The position numbers and the translations under genes were made by a program. Shown in pieces: positions 28,028 to 37,371 of a DNA stretch of 64,000 bases. Source of the stretch: Streptomyces sp. GS7 (GTDB taxonomy: Bacteria > Actinomycetota > Actinomycetes > Streptomycetales > Streptomycetaceae); NCBI RefSeq assembly GCF_009834125.1, contig NZ_CP047146.1, forward strand, positions 4,705,501 to 4,769,500. Direction: 5' to 3'. The first letter of the stretch is position 1. The number at the start of each line of letters is the position of its first letter. Below the pieces are notes generated by a model, which was given only the letters and a program-made list of their open reading frames with translations, was not told the DNA's origin and ran no database searches.

Positions 28028-29557
28028 TCAGGCAATGAGCTCGTATTGGTCCTGGTCAGGGGTGGGGTCGAGGCGCCGGTACGCGCGGGCGGCGTGGAAG
28101 CGCCAGTAGACGTCGAGGTCGCCGTGGGAAACGAGGGTGCGCAGTCGCAGGACGGCTTCAGATCCGGCAAGGCCCCAGCGGGCGCCGGTGATGTCGAGGC
28201 GGTCGGCAATCAGGTGGCGGCAGGCGCCCTGGACCGCGCCGGTCGCGATCGGCCATCCGCTGGCGAGGGCGGTGTCGTCGTGGAGCTGGTCAAGGTGGCC
28301 CATCTGGTAGCGGTGGCAGGCATCGACGGCCTCGCGCCGGGCGGCCGGTAGTCCTTCCTTGTCGGCTTGGGCAGTCATCTCGTGGACGGCGCGGGCGGCG
28401 TGACCTGCCAGGATCGCGGTCAGGTTGTCGGCGGCCCAGGTTTCAGCTTCGTTGGTGCCGGATTTGCGGAAGGAGTGGGCGGCGGCCCAGACATACTCGG
28501 CGACGTGGACGAAGTCCAGCAGTACGTGCACGGTAATACGGCGTCGGATCGTCTCAGCGGCGATCAGGGCGAGCTGGTGGCGGGCACCGTCGACGAGGAC
28601 GATCCACGGCCGCAGTTGCTTCGGGTCGCGGGCCTGGGCTTGGTCGAAGGCGTCGGCGACGACCTGCTCGGGCGGGCGGACCAGAGAGGCGGTGCACCAC
28701 TTGTTCTCGGCTTTCGGCCCCGGGCGGGCCGCTCGCTCGTCGCTGCGGCCGCCAGGCGGACGGATCACGTCGTGGGGGCGCCGGGGCGCGGGACGGGTGT
28801 ACAAGACGCAGGCCACGGTGGCCACCCGCTTGCGGTTGGGCTTCTCACCGGGCGCGAGCCGTGCGCGGTGGCCGCCCGCGGCTTTCTCAGCGGCCCGGCG
28901 GGTGGCCTCGCGCAGGGCCTCGGGCCGCATGACCACACTCTTGCCGTCGGCCTGCACGACCAGCGGCATGTCCCGGCTGCACGGGCGAGGGATCCGGGCG
29001 CGGTAGAAGGCGTCGACGTCGACCGCGGCGCCAACCACGAGTTCTTCCAGCCGCCGCTTGCCGAGCACGTTACCGCGGCGGTGCGTCACAGCGTCCCGTG
29101 CCTGGTCGAACGAGCCGCGCACCGCTTCGGTGACCGCGATCTCGCGCATGCCCATCGAGTGCCGGCCGACGGGCAGGGGCTGCGCAGCGTCAGCGGGGTG
29201 GACATGGCAGGCACCGGGACCCCGGTAGCCGACTCGGGTGATGCGGACCGGCCCGACCACGCCGGCCAGTCAGCGCGCGTGTCGCGTCTCCCGCCATGTC
29301 CGCACCCGTCCCTCCTGCCCGCTCACGACCGGCCGGGCACCGGCGCGGACCTGGTCCTCCTCCCGCCGGGCAGGGAGGTCAAGATGGCCCTGCAGCAGCC
29401 GTAACAGGTTCCGCCCCGCCGTCTCCAGGTGTTCCTCCAACTCGGCGTGGGTCCACGCGCTGGCCTGGTCGCCCGACAGGGTGTCCATCAGTGTCGCGAA
29501 GGCGCTGACCGAGCGGGCAAAGGGGGCGGCTGCGGCATGAGTGTCGTACGGTTTCAT
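28028..29557 (-). pseudogene. ISKra4-family transposase with one opal codon
   Basis: From ATG 29557 the frame reads SAFATLMDTLSGDQASAWTH and LEEHLETAGRNLLRLLQGHL to RETRHAR. A TGA follows at 29270-29272, and LAGVVGPVRITRVGY then continues in the same frame to 28028. The ISKra4 core is visible (PLVVQADGKSVVM, PWIVLVDGARHQLALIAAET, GWPIATGAVQGACRHLIADR). The total of about 509 codons is family length. A TGG-to-TGA change would explain the break. Confidence 0.82.
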
Positions 29558-29820
29558 CTCCGGGGCTCTTCCCGTCCTGCGTCCGACACGGTTGGCACCT
29601 TCGAATGTAGGTGGAAGAGCCCTGCTGTCAACGGGAGTTGGACAAAGCGCCCGTCTGGCGGCAGGCCGGGGTGAACCGGGGACGTTCTCGTCCAGCCAGC
29701 CCCGCTCCACCAACCGTTTCAGCTCCGACCGGGTGCCCTCGGTTCTGTCCGTTGCCAAGGAACCCAGCCCGTTCGTCACCGATTCCAGCCGCCCGCCTGG
29801 CGTCGGGTCCCTCAGTCGGT

Positions 29821-30354
29821 CTATCCCCGGCGCTGTACGGCGCGATGCCTGCGGTAGTAGGAGAACGTGACGGCTGCGGTCAGCGGGCCCCAGAGGACCA
29901 GCGGCTGGTAGAGCATGCCGACGAGCAGGTGTCCGGTGGGTGTCATGTCCTCGTGCGGATACGTCCACCACCAGGGGACGTTGGCCCAGAGCACGGTCAG
30001 AGCCACTGCGCCCAGGGCTGCAGGGACGACAACAGCCATGCGACGCACCCTGCGCCCTCCGACCAGCGGCATCCAACCCGGAACAACCTCGCCCCACGGC
30101 CGTACCAGGCCGATCGTCAGGAAGGCGACCAGCTCGCAGAGCACACTGAGCGTCAGCATCCATGCCTTGGACCCGACCGTCTCGAAGGGCACGAAGCCCA
30201 ACTCCGTGTAACCAGCGGGGTATCCGAGCACCATGGCGATGCGCCACAGCCCACTCGGCAGAACCACCAGCGTGGTCAGATGCGCGGCCCAGATCGCCCA
30301 ACGGGGTGCTGCCGCTGCGAATTTGGTGGGAGAGGAGGAGAGGTGGAAGTCCAT
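29821..30354 (-). CDS. Four-helix membrane protein
   Basis: The roughly 177-residue protein has hydrophobic segments WAIWAAHLTTLVVLPSGLWR, WMLTLSVLCELVAFLTIGLV, MAVVVPAALGAVALTVLW and LYQPLVLWGPLTAAVTFSYY, with W-rich loops (VPWWWTYPHED). GAGG about eight bases upstream favours the second ATG. Proteins of this layout are common in Streptomyces and uncharacterised. It is flanked by IS debris. Confidence 0.72.
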   Translation of the reverse strand: MDFHLSSSPTKFAAAAPRWAIWAAHLTTLVVLPSGLWRIAMVLGYPAGYTELGFVPFETVGSKAWMLTLSVLCELVAFLTIGLVRPWGEVVPGWMPLVGGRRVRRMAVVVPAALGAVALTVLWANVPWWWTYPHEDMTPTGHLLVGMLYQPLVLWGPLTAAVTFSYYRRHRAVQRRG

Positions 30355-30809
30355 GTGACTCATCCTCAAGCTTTCCCCGACGCTTTCCGTCAGCCTGCGC
30401 GGCACACTCGTATGAGCCGCCAGTACGAGACTTGCGCGGCGTGATCAGGCGGGCGGCGGAAGCACAGTCATCCTCCGAGACGATGTGGCCGACGGGCCGT
30501 TCGCCTCCGCCGCAACGACTGGGTTCGGTGGCAAACGGCCTGGATTCATTGGCGAGGGACAGTTTCCGGAGGCAGTTGGTGATCAACCGGCTCTGGAATG
30601 TGGAGGAGACATGACGGCACTGCGTGGATACGAACGTGGGGACGGCCAGCCACCCGGAGGGCGGCTGGCCGTCGAGGCAGGTAGCGGCAGAGGTCGGTAC
30701 CTGTTTCTGACTCCCCGTGGCCGGGTGAGAGAGTGCAGCCAGCCCTTGGCGTGCGGGCGTTTTCGACCGGCCTTTAATCACTTGACCCGGTCCGTACGGT
30801 GTTCGAGTG
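30355..30809. other. Intergenic, no gene recognised
   Basis: Frames cross the stretch on both strands without recognisable motifs. It separates the divergent membrane protein and acetyltransferase and must hold both promoters. Confidence 0.35.
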
Positions 30810-31592
30810 ATGGACATTCGGAGACACGAACTCCGCGCCGCGTATGACGCCCAACTCCGTGGTGTCACCCCGCCTGGCGGCAGCGCCCGCATCGAGCAGG
30901 ACGGCCCATTGACACGTGTCGTCGGTTGGCACCGTGGCTTCGTCACGGGCCCACGCGACCTCGGTGTGTGCGGGGCGGAACTCGACACGCTCATAGCGCG
31001 GCGGCGTGACTACTACGCTGCCCGTGGTGAGGCGGTCGAATGGAAGACTCGCGCCCACGATCTGCCCGCCGACCTCACCGACCGACTCACCGCGGCGGGC
31101 TTCGTCGCCGAGGACAGCGAGACCGTGCTCATCGGGCGGTCCGCGGACCTTGCCACCGACCCCGTCCTGCCCGACGGCGTGACCCTCCGCCGTGTCACCG
31201 CCCGATCAGACCTCCAGCGCATTGCCGCTATGGAGAGCACCGTCTGGGGCGAGGACTGGAGCTGGCTCGCGGACGACCTGACCGCCCGGATCGAGAATGC
31301 CCCGGAGAACACCATCGTCCTCGTCGCCGAGGCACGCACCGAAGTCGTCGGTGCCGCCTGGCTGGTGTTCAAGGACGGCGTCGACTTCGGCGGCCTCTGG
31401 GGCGGCTCAACGCTCAAGGAATGGCGCGGACAGGGCATTTACCGGGCCATGGTCGCCCACCGAGCCCAGCTCGCCGCTGCCCGGGACGTCCGCTACGTCT
31501 ACGTCGATGCCTCGGCCGACAGCGCCCCGATCCTCACTCGCCTTGGCCTGCACGCGGTAACCACGACGACACCGTATGTCTGGTCGCCCTGA
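30810..31592 (+). CDS. GNAT-family acetyltransferase
   Basis: The 260-residue protein has a GNAT domain in its C-terminal half: VLVAEARTEVVGAAWLVFKD (beta strands 3-4), LKEWRGQGIYRAMVAHRAQL (motif A with the Q/RxxGxG/A acetyl-CoA loop) and VYVDASADSAPILTRLGL (motif B). The N-terminal 110 residues form a degenerate second half, as in two-domain acetyltransferases. A GTG three bases earlier is an alternative start. It is followed directly by a strong hairpin terminator. Confidence 0.86.
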   Translation: MDIRRHELRAAYDAQLRGVTPPGGSARIEQDGPLTRVVGWHRGFVTGPRDLGVCGAELDTLIARRRDYYAARGEAVEWKTRAHDLPADLTDRLTAAGFVAEDSETVLIGRSADLATDPVLPDGVTLRRVTARSDLQRIAAMESTVWGEDWSWLADDLTARIENAPENTIVLVAEARTEVVGAAWLVFKDGVDFGGLWGGSTLKEWRGQGIYRAMVAHRAQLAAARDVRYVYVDASADSAPILTRLGLHAVTTTTPYVWSP

Positions 31593-31597
31593 GCTCA

Positions 31598-31613
31598 GCC
31601 GGCCTTCGCCGGC
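31598..31613 (+). terminator. Hairpin terminator after the acetyltransferase
   Basis: GCCGGC-CTTC-GCCGGC begins five bases after the stop codon. This short, very stable stem-loop is typical of actinomycete terminators that lack a U-tract. Confidence 0.6.
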
Positions 31614-31715
31614 CCCTCATCTGGTGCCCAGGTGCTGGCGAGGCGGTAGGAATCGGTGCCGGTCTCGATGATGGTGCCGTTGAAGGTGACGCGGTCGACG
31701 ATCGCCACGCAAAGG
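31614..31715 (-). pseudogene. IS21 helper ATPase (IstB) C-terminal fragment
   Basis: The minus strand reads AIVDRVTFNGTIIETGTDSY and RLASTWAPDE. This is the conserved extreme C-terminus of IstB proteins (usual form 'LTFNGTIIETGTDSYRLA'). Nothing else of the IS21 element remains. Confidence 0.6.
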
Positions 31716-31756
31716 CTGAGGACCGGTACGCCGGATCTCGTTGCAAGTGAGCGGGA

Positions 31757-32971
31757 TCAGCCCTGGAATGTCCTTCCAGCTCGGATCACGGCTCGGATGT
31801 CGAACAGAGTCTCCAGATGCTGCAGCGGATTGCCGGCTACCGCGATGAGGTCGGCGTCGTAGCCGACGGCGATCCTTCCTTTGCGATCGGCCAGCCCGCA
31901 TGCCTGTGCGGCAAGGGAGGTTGCCGAAGCCAAGGCTTCGGTGTTGGTGAGGCCGAGAGAGCCGAAGTGGAGGATCCCGTACGGGAGCACGCCGTGAGGC
32001 TTACGGGGACCGGCACCGGCATCGGAGCAGCAGACCAGCCGCGCTCCTTCGCGGTGCATCCGTGCGAAGTTCGCGCTGCGCTGCTCCACACGCTCGGCCA
32101 TGTGCGGTGCGACCATCGAGCCTGTCGGCAGCCATGCTTCGGTGGCGCCGACGAAGATGCCTGCCTCCACCACGGCCCCAACGGTCTTCCAGTCGGGCTC
32201 GACACCGCCTTCGGTGAAGAAGGAGGCATGCTCGAGGCCGTCGACGCCGGCTGCGACGGCATCAGCCATCCCCTGGCGGCCGTGCGCATGCGCGGTGACC
32301 GGCCTGCCGTGCGCATGGGCGATCCGGGTCACCGCGGCCAGTTCGTCGCGTGTGTACTGCGACTGGTGCGGCCCCCAACCAGGAGTGGTCACACCACCGG
32401 TCGCCATGACCTTGACCACGTCGACGCCGCGAGCGACGTGCTGTCCGACCGCGGCCTCCACAGCCGCGATGCCGTCGGCTTCGCCGCCCAAGTACCAGCA
32501 GTGTCCGCCAGTTCGCGTGATGGGAGGCCCGGCGGCAACAACCTCCGGACCCATCTCCATGCCTGCCGTGTAGCGGTCACGGAGCGACAGGGCGAGAAAG
32601 CGACGATCGCCGAGGTCCCGTACGGTCGTGACGCCCGCCCGCAGTTGCTGTTCGGCGTGGAAGCGCATGCGCGTCAGGGTGGTGTGGTCATCTTCATCCG
32701 CCATCGTCTGCTTCGACCTGTCGTCGGGGTCGAAGGCGAGGTGCACGTGGGAGTCGATGAGCCCGGGCAACAGCGTGGCGTCGCCGAGATCCAGAACGCG
32801 CAGATCCGCAGAGGGGGGCGCTCCCGTCATATCGACACCGGCAATGCGTGAACCCTCGATGACCACGAGCGGGCGCCCCACTCGCAATGCGTACCCGTCG
32901 AACAGCCGCGCCGCGCGGACTGCCCAGATCCGTTGGCCCTGTATGTGTTGTTGTTCGCCGTTGGCAATCAC
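31757..32971 (-). CDS. Amidohydrolase, imidazolonepropionase-like
   Basis: The 404-residue TIM-barrel metal hydrolase has LLPGLIDSHVHLAF (HxH metal motif), the carboxylated-Lys strand DVVKVMATGG, AHAHGRQGMADAVAAGVDGL (third and fourth metal His), LVCCSDAGAG (catalytic Asp) and ALASATSLAAQACGL/ADLIAVAGNPL at the C-terminus. This is the actinobacterial prolidase/Xaa-Pro-like amidohydrolase subfamily, and the substrate is unassigned. GTG is chosen because GGAG lies about ten bases upstream. Confidence 0.88.
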   Translation of the reverse strand: MIANGEQQHIQGQRIWAVRAARLFDGYALRVGRPLVVIEGSRIAGVDMTGAPPSADLRVLDLGDATLLPGLIDSHVHLAFDPDDRSKQTMADEDDHTTLTRMRFHAEQQLRAGVTTVRDLGDRRFLALSLRDRYTAGMEMGPEVVAAGPPITRTGGHCWYLGGEADGIAAVEAAVGQHVARGVDVVKVMATGGVTTPGWGPHQSQYTRDELAAVTRIAHAHGRPVTAHAHGRQGMADAVAAGVDGLEHASFFTEGGVEPDWKTVGAVVEAGIFVGATEAWLPTGSMVAPHMAERVEQRSANFARMHREGARLVCCSDAGAGPRKPHGVLPYGILHFGSLGLTNTEALASATSLAAQACGLADRKGRIAVGYDADLIAVAGNPLQHLETLFDIRAVIRAGRTFQG

Positions 32972-33185
32972 CCGACTGTGTCTCCTCACCGCTCAGTAAC
33001 TGCTAGTACTCCAGCCGCAGTTCGCGATCTTGCTGATGGGGCGCAGACCGACACTAGGCCACGGGACAGCGCACGGACAGGTCCGCTCAGGAGGAGGGAA
33101 AGGGCACCGTTGGCCAATGAGCCCCTGGTCGCCCGGCTCAGCGTGTCCGACCGGACAGGACGCCGGCTCTCAAAGACTTGGCCGC

Positions 33186-33245
33186 TTGGCTGCCGAGTTC
33201 AGGGTTTGGCTTGATCATGTGTGTACTACCGATGGAGCGACATGA
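33186..33245 (+). CDS. Micro-ORF at the head of cassette copy 1
   Basis: The frame encodes LAAEFRVWLDHVCTTDGAT. The peptide is conserved in cassette copy 2 (44771-44845) at 14 of 19 positions, with K/R and similar exchanges, while flanking DNA diverges. Only a TTG is available as a start here. It could be a leader peptide or the tail of a lost gene. Confidence 0.35.
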   Translation: MAAEFRVWLDHVCTTDGAT

Positions 33246-33293
33246 AAGGGTCAAACGGAAACGATCACTGGTGAATAACGGGAAGGGCGTCGC

Positions 33294-33512
33294 ATGGCAG
33301 GGCTTTCTTGGCGACTGGCCTGGGCTACTATTCCCGCACTGTCATCCGGGCTTGTCTTGCTGGCAACAATCACCCGATTCCATCCAGCGATTTGCTGGAT
33401 TGCGGCACTCGCCCTGTTGCTGATCTTCGGGCTAGCGCCCGCAAGAAGAAGGTTCGGCCATGGAGCCGGAGCCTCAAAGGGCACTACCCGAACTGATCAT
33501 TCGGGCGGATGA
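33294..33512 (+). CDS. Two-helix membrane protein, cassette copy 1
   Basis: The 72-residue protein opens MAGLSWRLAW and has two helices (TIPALSSGLVLLATI and AICWIAALALLLIFGLA), then a basic, Gly-rich tail. It differs from copy 2 at only 14 of 72 positions, mostly conservative, so it has kept coding capacity although its partner gene is broken. GGAAGGG lies about eight bases before the ATG. The small size and overlap with the bacteriocin-like gene suggest an immunity or export helper, which is inference. Confidence 0.6.
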   Translation: MAGLSWRLAWATIPALSSGLVLLATITRFHPAICWIAALALLLIFGLAPARRRFGHGAGASKGTTRTDHSGG

Positions 33513-34156
33513 CTTGATAAAAACAACCCAGAAGCGCCGGGAAAATCAAACCCGCAACGGAATTAGTCGTCGCAGCCACGGAGTCCGCCTCGATAGTCAC
33601 CCACCTCGGCCAATGGTGGACGGTGAACTACGCTGCAGCAGCGGCGCATTCGGGTAACAGAATGGACATATCCACCGATCCGCTGGCCGGAGGCCCCCCA
33701 GCGAGCCACGGTGCGATCACCGTAGCAATACAGGACGGCAAGATCTCTGGGTAACGAGAAGTGCACCTCACAGAAAAATCCCTGGGGTCGGAACGGTCCA
33801 GACTTGGCTGAACGGGACGACGGAACTCACCAGGGATGTGACCCAAAACGACGAGACTTCCCAGAACACCGGGGCGTCTCCACGGAGGGAATCCTCAACT
33901 CGGGCTGGTGGCACTCGTTCAACTCCTGTCTGTCAGCCCAGGGGTTCCGGCCTGGGTCATCGTCGGGATCGAAGCCGCAGTCGGCCTGGCCTGTGTCGCA
34001 TCAGAAGGCCCCGGCTCCGTTCTGGCTGCCGGTGCAAGCCCCGCAGTCGCCGGAACCGTCGTCAGTTACTGCGGTGCATGGGCCGGCGAAAACGAAGGAC
34101 GAAACTTCCAGCCCTACTGCGGTCTGCAGCCAGAAGCCTGCCAACGGCGTTGCTGA
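33460..34156 (+). pseudogene. Bacteriocin-like protein, cassette copy 1, broken
   Basis: It aligns base by base with the intact gene at 45051-45707. One A is missing from the run in GGGAAAATC (copy 2 has five A), which shifts the frame. Further on, GGGTAAC replaces GGGTACC and creates a stop. The C-terminal region still reads GVPAWVIVGIEAAVGLACVA in another frame, but one of the four cysteines has become Ser (EGPGS for DGLGC). Confidence 0.8.
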
Positions 34157-34179
34157 ACATCCGACACTGCAAGAACACC

Positions 34180-34207
34180 GAGCCCCGGACCAGTCGGTTC
34201 GGGGCTC
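34180..34207 (+). terminator. Terminator of cassette copy 1
   Basis: GAGCCCCG and CGGGGCTC form a perfect 8-bp stem. The same hairpin ends copy 2 at 45794-45825. Confidence 0.65.
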
Positions 34208-34263
34208 GCTTCGCCCGTGTCGGCATCGGGCGATGACTCCGCCCGTGACACGCCCGGAAGTCC

Positions 34264-35040
34264 TCACGTGTGTCTGTGCAGAAACCGCCGCACCAGTTGA
34301 TGCCATTCCTTCGGCTGCTCCCAGTAGGCGCTGTGTCCAACGTGGCGCATGACCTTGAACTCGGCGTCCGGAATTCGATCGGCCATCATTTTCATGACCG
34401 GAGGCGGAGCATAAGGGTCCTCATCGCCGGCGAGCACCAGCGCCGGAACGGAGATGTCCGCAACGCGAGCCAGTGTGAGGGGTTCGCGTACGGACTGGTA
34501 GGAAAGGTGGCCCGTGGAGTCACCTCCCTGCGCCATGTCCAGGAAACGGCGCACCCCCTTGGGGTGCGCCGCCCGATAGGTCCTGCCCAGTTCCTTCTCC
34601 TCGGTCGGCAGTCCGAGGAGGTCGGGATCGACGTACTGAGCACGGAACCGAACGGATTCTGGGTCAACGAGCCTGCAATAGCTGGTGGAGACGACGAGTG
34701 CGGCCAGTGACGACGGATCGTCAAGGGCGTACTCGACGGCGCACCAAGCCCCACGTGCGGTGCCCACCAGCGAGAACTGCGGTAATTCGAGTTTCTCCAC
34801 CAGGGCTTCAAGGTCACCTGTCATCGACCCGGAGGCTCGCTCCTCGGGAGCACAGCGCGTCCGGCCGAAGCCGCGCATGTCGTAGGTGATGACCCGGTAG
34901 CCCACGGTCTCGAACATCGCTCGCTGCTCCGCCCAGCAGGCGCTGGTGCCGGCGGCGGCGTGCAACAGCACGACCGGTTGACCGTCACCGCCACTGTCCT
35001 CGACCCAGAGTTGCGCTCCACCAATGTCGCGGTACGGCAC
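34264..35040 (-). CDS. Alpha/beta hydrolase-fold protein lacking the catalytic serine
   Basis: The 258-residue protein has VVLLHAAAGTSACW, VITYDMRGFGRTR, LVLAGDEDPYAPP (acid) and MRHVGHSAYWEQP (histidine). The nucleophile elbow, however, reads LVGTARGAWC, with Ala95 where Ser (GxSxG) is expected. It is therefore probably a non-catalytic relative or a mutated enzyme. GTG is chosen because AGGAGA lies six bases upstream. Confidence 0.82.
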   Translation of the reverse strand: MPYRDIGGAQLWVEDSGGDGQPVVLLHAAAGTSACWAEQRAMFETVGYRVITYDMRGFGRTRCAPEERASGSMTGDLEALVEKLELPQFSLVGTARGAWCAVEYALDDPSSLAALVVSTSYCRLVDPESVRFRAQYVDPDLLGLPTEEKELGRTYRAAHPKGVRRFLDMAQGGDSTGHLSYQSVREPLTLARVADISVPALVLAGDEDPYAPPPVMKMMADRIPDAEFKVMRHVGHSAYWEQPKEWHQLVRRFLHRHT

Positions 35041-35710
35041 CTGAACTCTCCTTGCCGGTAGGGCTGCCAACTACCTGAAGTTACTGGGAATGAGCCACGC
35101 CATGCCCGGCACAGCCATGCCCCAGATCCGGGTAGGCCGCTCGCCGACTCCCCCGCCCCGTTTCGGGACTGCGGCCTTAGCTCCCGCTGATGCCCGGTCC
35201 CCGGCCGGCCCTGCGCGACTGGCTCACGTGACATCAGCGCCCGGCCCTGGTCCGGCATGACGAGCGCGGCCTGCCGGCTGGAATCTCCGCCCGAGCCGAT
35301 AGAGTTCACCTCACCGGCCCCGGACGCTGCCCGTTCCCCCGTGGCGCAGCGTCCGGGGCCGACTCGTGCACTCGGGTGCCGGGCGGAGAGTGTGGCGGCC
35401 ATGTCTGGCACCCGGTCTACTTCCGGTCGGCCGGCTGGAAGCAGTAAGTCCCGTGGCCTGTGCTTTCGCCCGCCGGCCCAATCCCATTCGGGGTGTTCGT
35501 GCCAGACTGTCGGGCGGCCGGCGGCATCTGAACCCCGTATTGAGCTGCTTCTTCAGGGCGGTTTCCTTCTGCGGCCGCCCTTGAGCCCAGGAACGGCTTG
35601 GCGTTGGTTTTCCGGCAGAAGCCGCGAGGCCAGTGCCCCCTGTTCTCGACGCTGGAGGCGATGGCTGCCACCGTCCGGGCACCCCGGTGACGGACGTGCG
35701 TCGAGCGAAC
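35041..35710. other. Intergenic, no gene recognised
   Basis: No frame on either strand shows a known motif, although some look protein-like (for example the minus frame around 35420-35670). It may be old coding debris. Confidence 0.35.
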
Positions 35711-36571
35711 TCACGGGAACCGCTTCGCGATCGCCGCCGTGATCGCATCCGGTGCGTGTTCCTGAATGAAGTGCCGCGCGTGGGGCAGCTCGACCAAGTC
35801 CAGATCGGTGAAGGCGGCACGCATCCGCGGGATGGAGGTGTTCGGACGGAACACCATGTCCTGCATCCCCCACACCAACAGGGTCGGCTTGTCGCCGAGC
35901 CGAGCGGGCACCTCTCGTGCCAGCTGGTCCAACAACGCCCGCGCGGCACGAATTTCCTTGGGCATCACGGCGAGTCCACGCCGGGCTTCCGCAGTGGGCT
36001 GCACCGCACGGTAGTGGTCAGCCTCGGCCGCGGTGAGCTTACGCCCCAGCTCTGCGAGCAGGACGCGCTCAACGAGGAAATTCCGTTGGAGTATCCGCCG
36101 CTGCATCGGACGGCTACCCATGATCACGCTGAAAGCCCGATTCGCCATCGCCTCGATCGGCCAGAACACCGTGTTGCCCAGCACGATCCCCCTCACCCGG
36201 TCCGCGCGCCCGGTGACCGCGCCCAGACCGATAGGGCCACCCCAATCGTGTCCCATCACAACGAAGTCGTCGAGCTGCAGGTGATCGATCAACTCGCCGA
36301 GGACCGCGGTGTGCTCGGCGATCGTGTAACCGAAACCCACAGGACGTTCGGACAGTCCGAATCCCAGGAGGTCGACAGCGACACACCGGTACCGATCACG
36401 CAGATCCTTCACGATGTGACGGTAGAGGAAACTCCACGCCGGAGCGCCGTGACAGAACAGGATCGTCGGTCCGGTCCCCTCCTCGATGTAGTGAACCCTG
36501 CCAACGGACGAGTCGAACCAACGCGACTCAAAAGGGTAGAGATCTCCGTCGGGAACGAAGTCGATCAGCAT
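35711..36571 (-). CDS. Alpha/beta hydrolase, haloalkane dehalogenase-like
   Basis: The 286-residue protein has the aspartate-nucleophile elbow VVMGHDWGGPIGL (Asp109, with the Trp110 typical of haloalkane dehalogenases), FCHGAPAWSFLYRH at the oxyanion site, LLVWGMQDMVFRP and the C-terminal His in LPHARHFIQEHAP. The usual second halide-binding Asn of HGNP is Ala here, so dehalogenase activity is uncertain. GGAGG lies just before the ATG. A 97% identical fragment of its C-terminal half lies at 61129-61390. Confidence 0.85.
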   Translation of the reverse strand: MLIDFVPDGDLYPFESRWFDSSVGRVHYIEEGTGPTILFCHGAPAWSFLYRHIVKDLRDRYRCVAVDLLGFGLSERPVGFGYTIAEHTAVLGELIDHLQLDDFVVMGHDWGGPIGLGAVTGRADRVRGIVLGNTVFWPIEAMANRAFSVIMGSRPMQRRILQRNFLVERVLLAELGRKLTAAEADHYRAVQPTAEARRGLAVMPKEIRAARALLDQLAREVPARLGDKPTLLVWGMQDMVFRPNTSIPRMRAAFTDLDLVELPHARHFIQEHAPDAITAAIAKRFP

Positions 36572-36643
36572 GGGCCCTCCCTCGGACGCCGTGCCACATA
36601 GTCTCCCAACTCGGCGCACGCGGCATCCGGCAGACTGGTGGTC

Positions 36644-37363
36644 ATGCGTGTTGTTTCGCTGGTCCCTTCGCTCACCGAAGCCGTCGCCGCCACCAGGCGG
36701 GACCTGCTGGTAGGCGCCACCGACTGGTGTACCCACCCGCACGACCTCGATGTCGTCCGGGTGGGCGGCACCAAGAACCCCGACACCGAGCGGATCGCCG
36801 CGCTCGCGCCCGACCTGGTCATCGCCAACGAGGAGGAGAACCGGGCACCGGACCTGGCCGCGTTGCGTGCCACCGGGCTGCGCGTCCTGGTCACCGAGGT
36901 ACGCACCGTGGAGCAGGCGTTCAGCGAACTGCGCCGGGTGCTGGTCGAGGGCTGCGGGCTGCCCGGACCAGCCTGGCTGGCCGAGGCGGAGGACGCCTGG
37001 CGGCGGGTGGCGCCGCCCACCCGGCTGGTCCCGGCCGTCGTGCCGATCTGGCGGCGGCCCTGGATGGTGTGCGGGCGGGACACCTTCGCGGGCGACGTAC
37101 TGGCCCGGCTCGGGGTCGGCAACGTCTACGCCGGTCACGCCGAGCGCTATGCGCGTATCCCGATCGGCGAACTGAACGCGGCCGGGGCCGAGTTGGTGGT
37201 GCTGCCCGACGAGCCGTACCGATTCACCGCCGACGACGGTCCGCAGGACTTCCCCGGGCTTCCCACGGCGCTGGTCAGCGGACGCCATCTCACCTGGTAC
37301 GGGCCCTCGATGCGGGAGGCGCCCCAGGTCATCGGCGCGGCGCTGCGAGCAGCTCACCGCTGA
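36644..37363 (+). CDS. Helical-backbone metal receptor, BtuF-like
   Basis: The 239-residue protein has the PF01497 pattern: MRVVSLVPSLTEAVAA, GATDWCTHP, VGGTKNPDTERIAALAPDLVIANEEEN (BtuF-type backbone helix) and PWMVCGRDTFAGDVLARLGV. Such proteins bind cobalamin or iron chelates for ABC import, but this one has no signal peptide. That is common for this actinobacterial subgroup and suggests a cytoplasmic role. It is divergent from the dehalogenase-like gene and precedes a dead ABC transporter. Confidence 0.82.
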   Translation: MRVVSLVPSLTEAVAATRRDLLVGATDWCTHPHDLDVVRVGGTKNPDTERIAALAPDLVIANEEENRAPDLAALRATGLRVLVTEVRTVEQAFSELRRVLVEGCGLPGPAWLAEAEDAWRRVAPPTRLVPAVVPIWRRPWMVCGRDTFAGDVLARLGVGNVYAGHAERYARIPIGELNAAGAELVVLPDEPYRFTADDGPQDFPGLPTALVSGRHLTWYGPSMREAPQVIGAALRAAHR

Positions 37364-37371
37364 CCAGGCCG

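Noticed and set aside
36572..37357. Upstream extension of the dehalogenase-like gene by about 260 codons
   Set aside because: The extension lies opposite the BtuF-like gene and is low complexity. The internal ATG at 36571 has a proper Shine-Dalgarno and gives family length.
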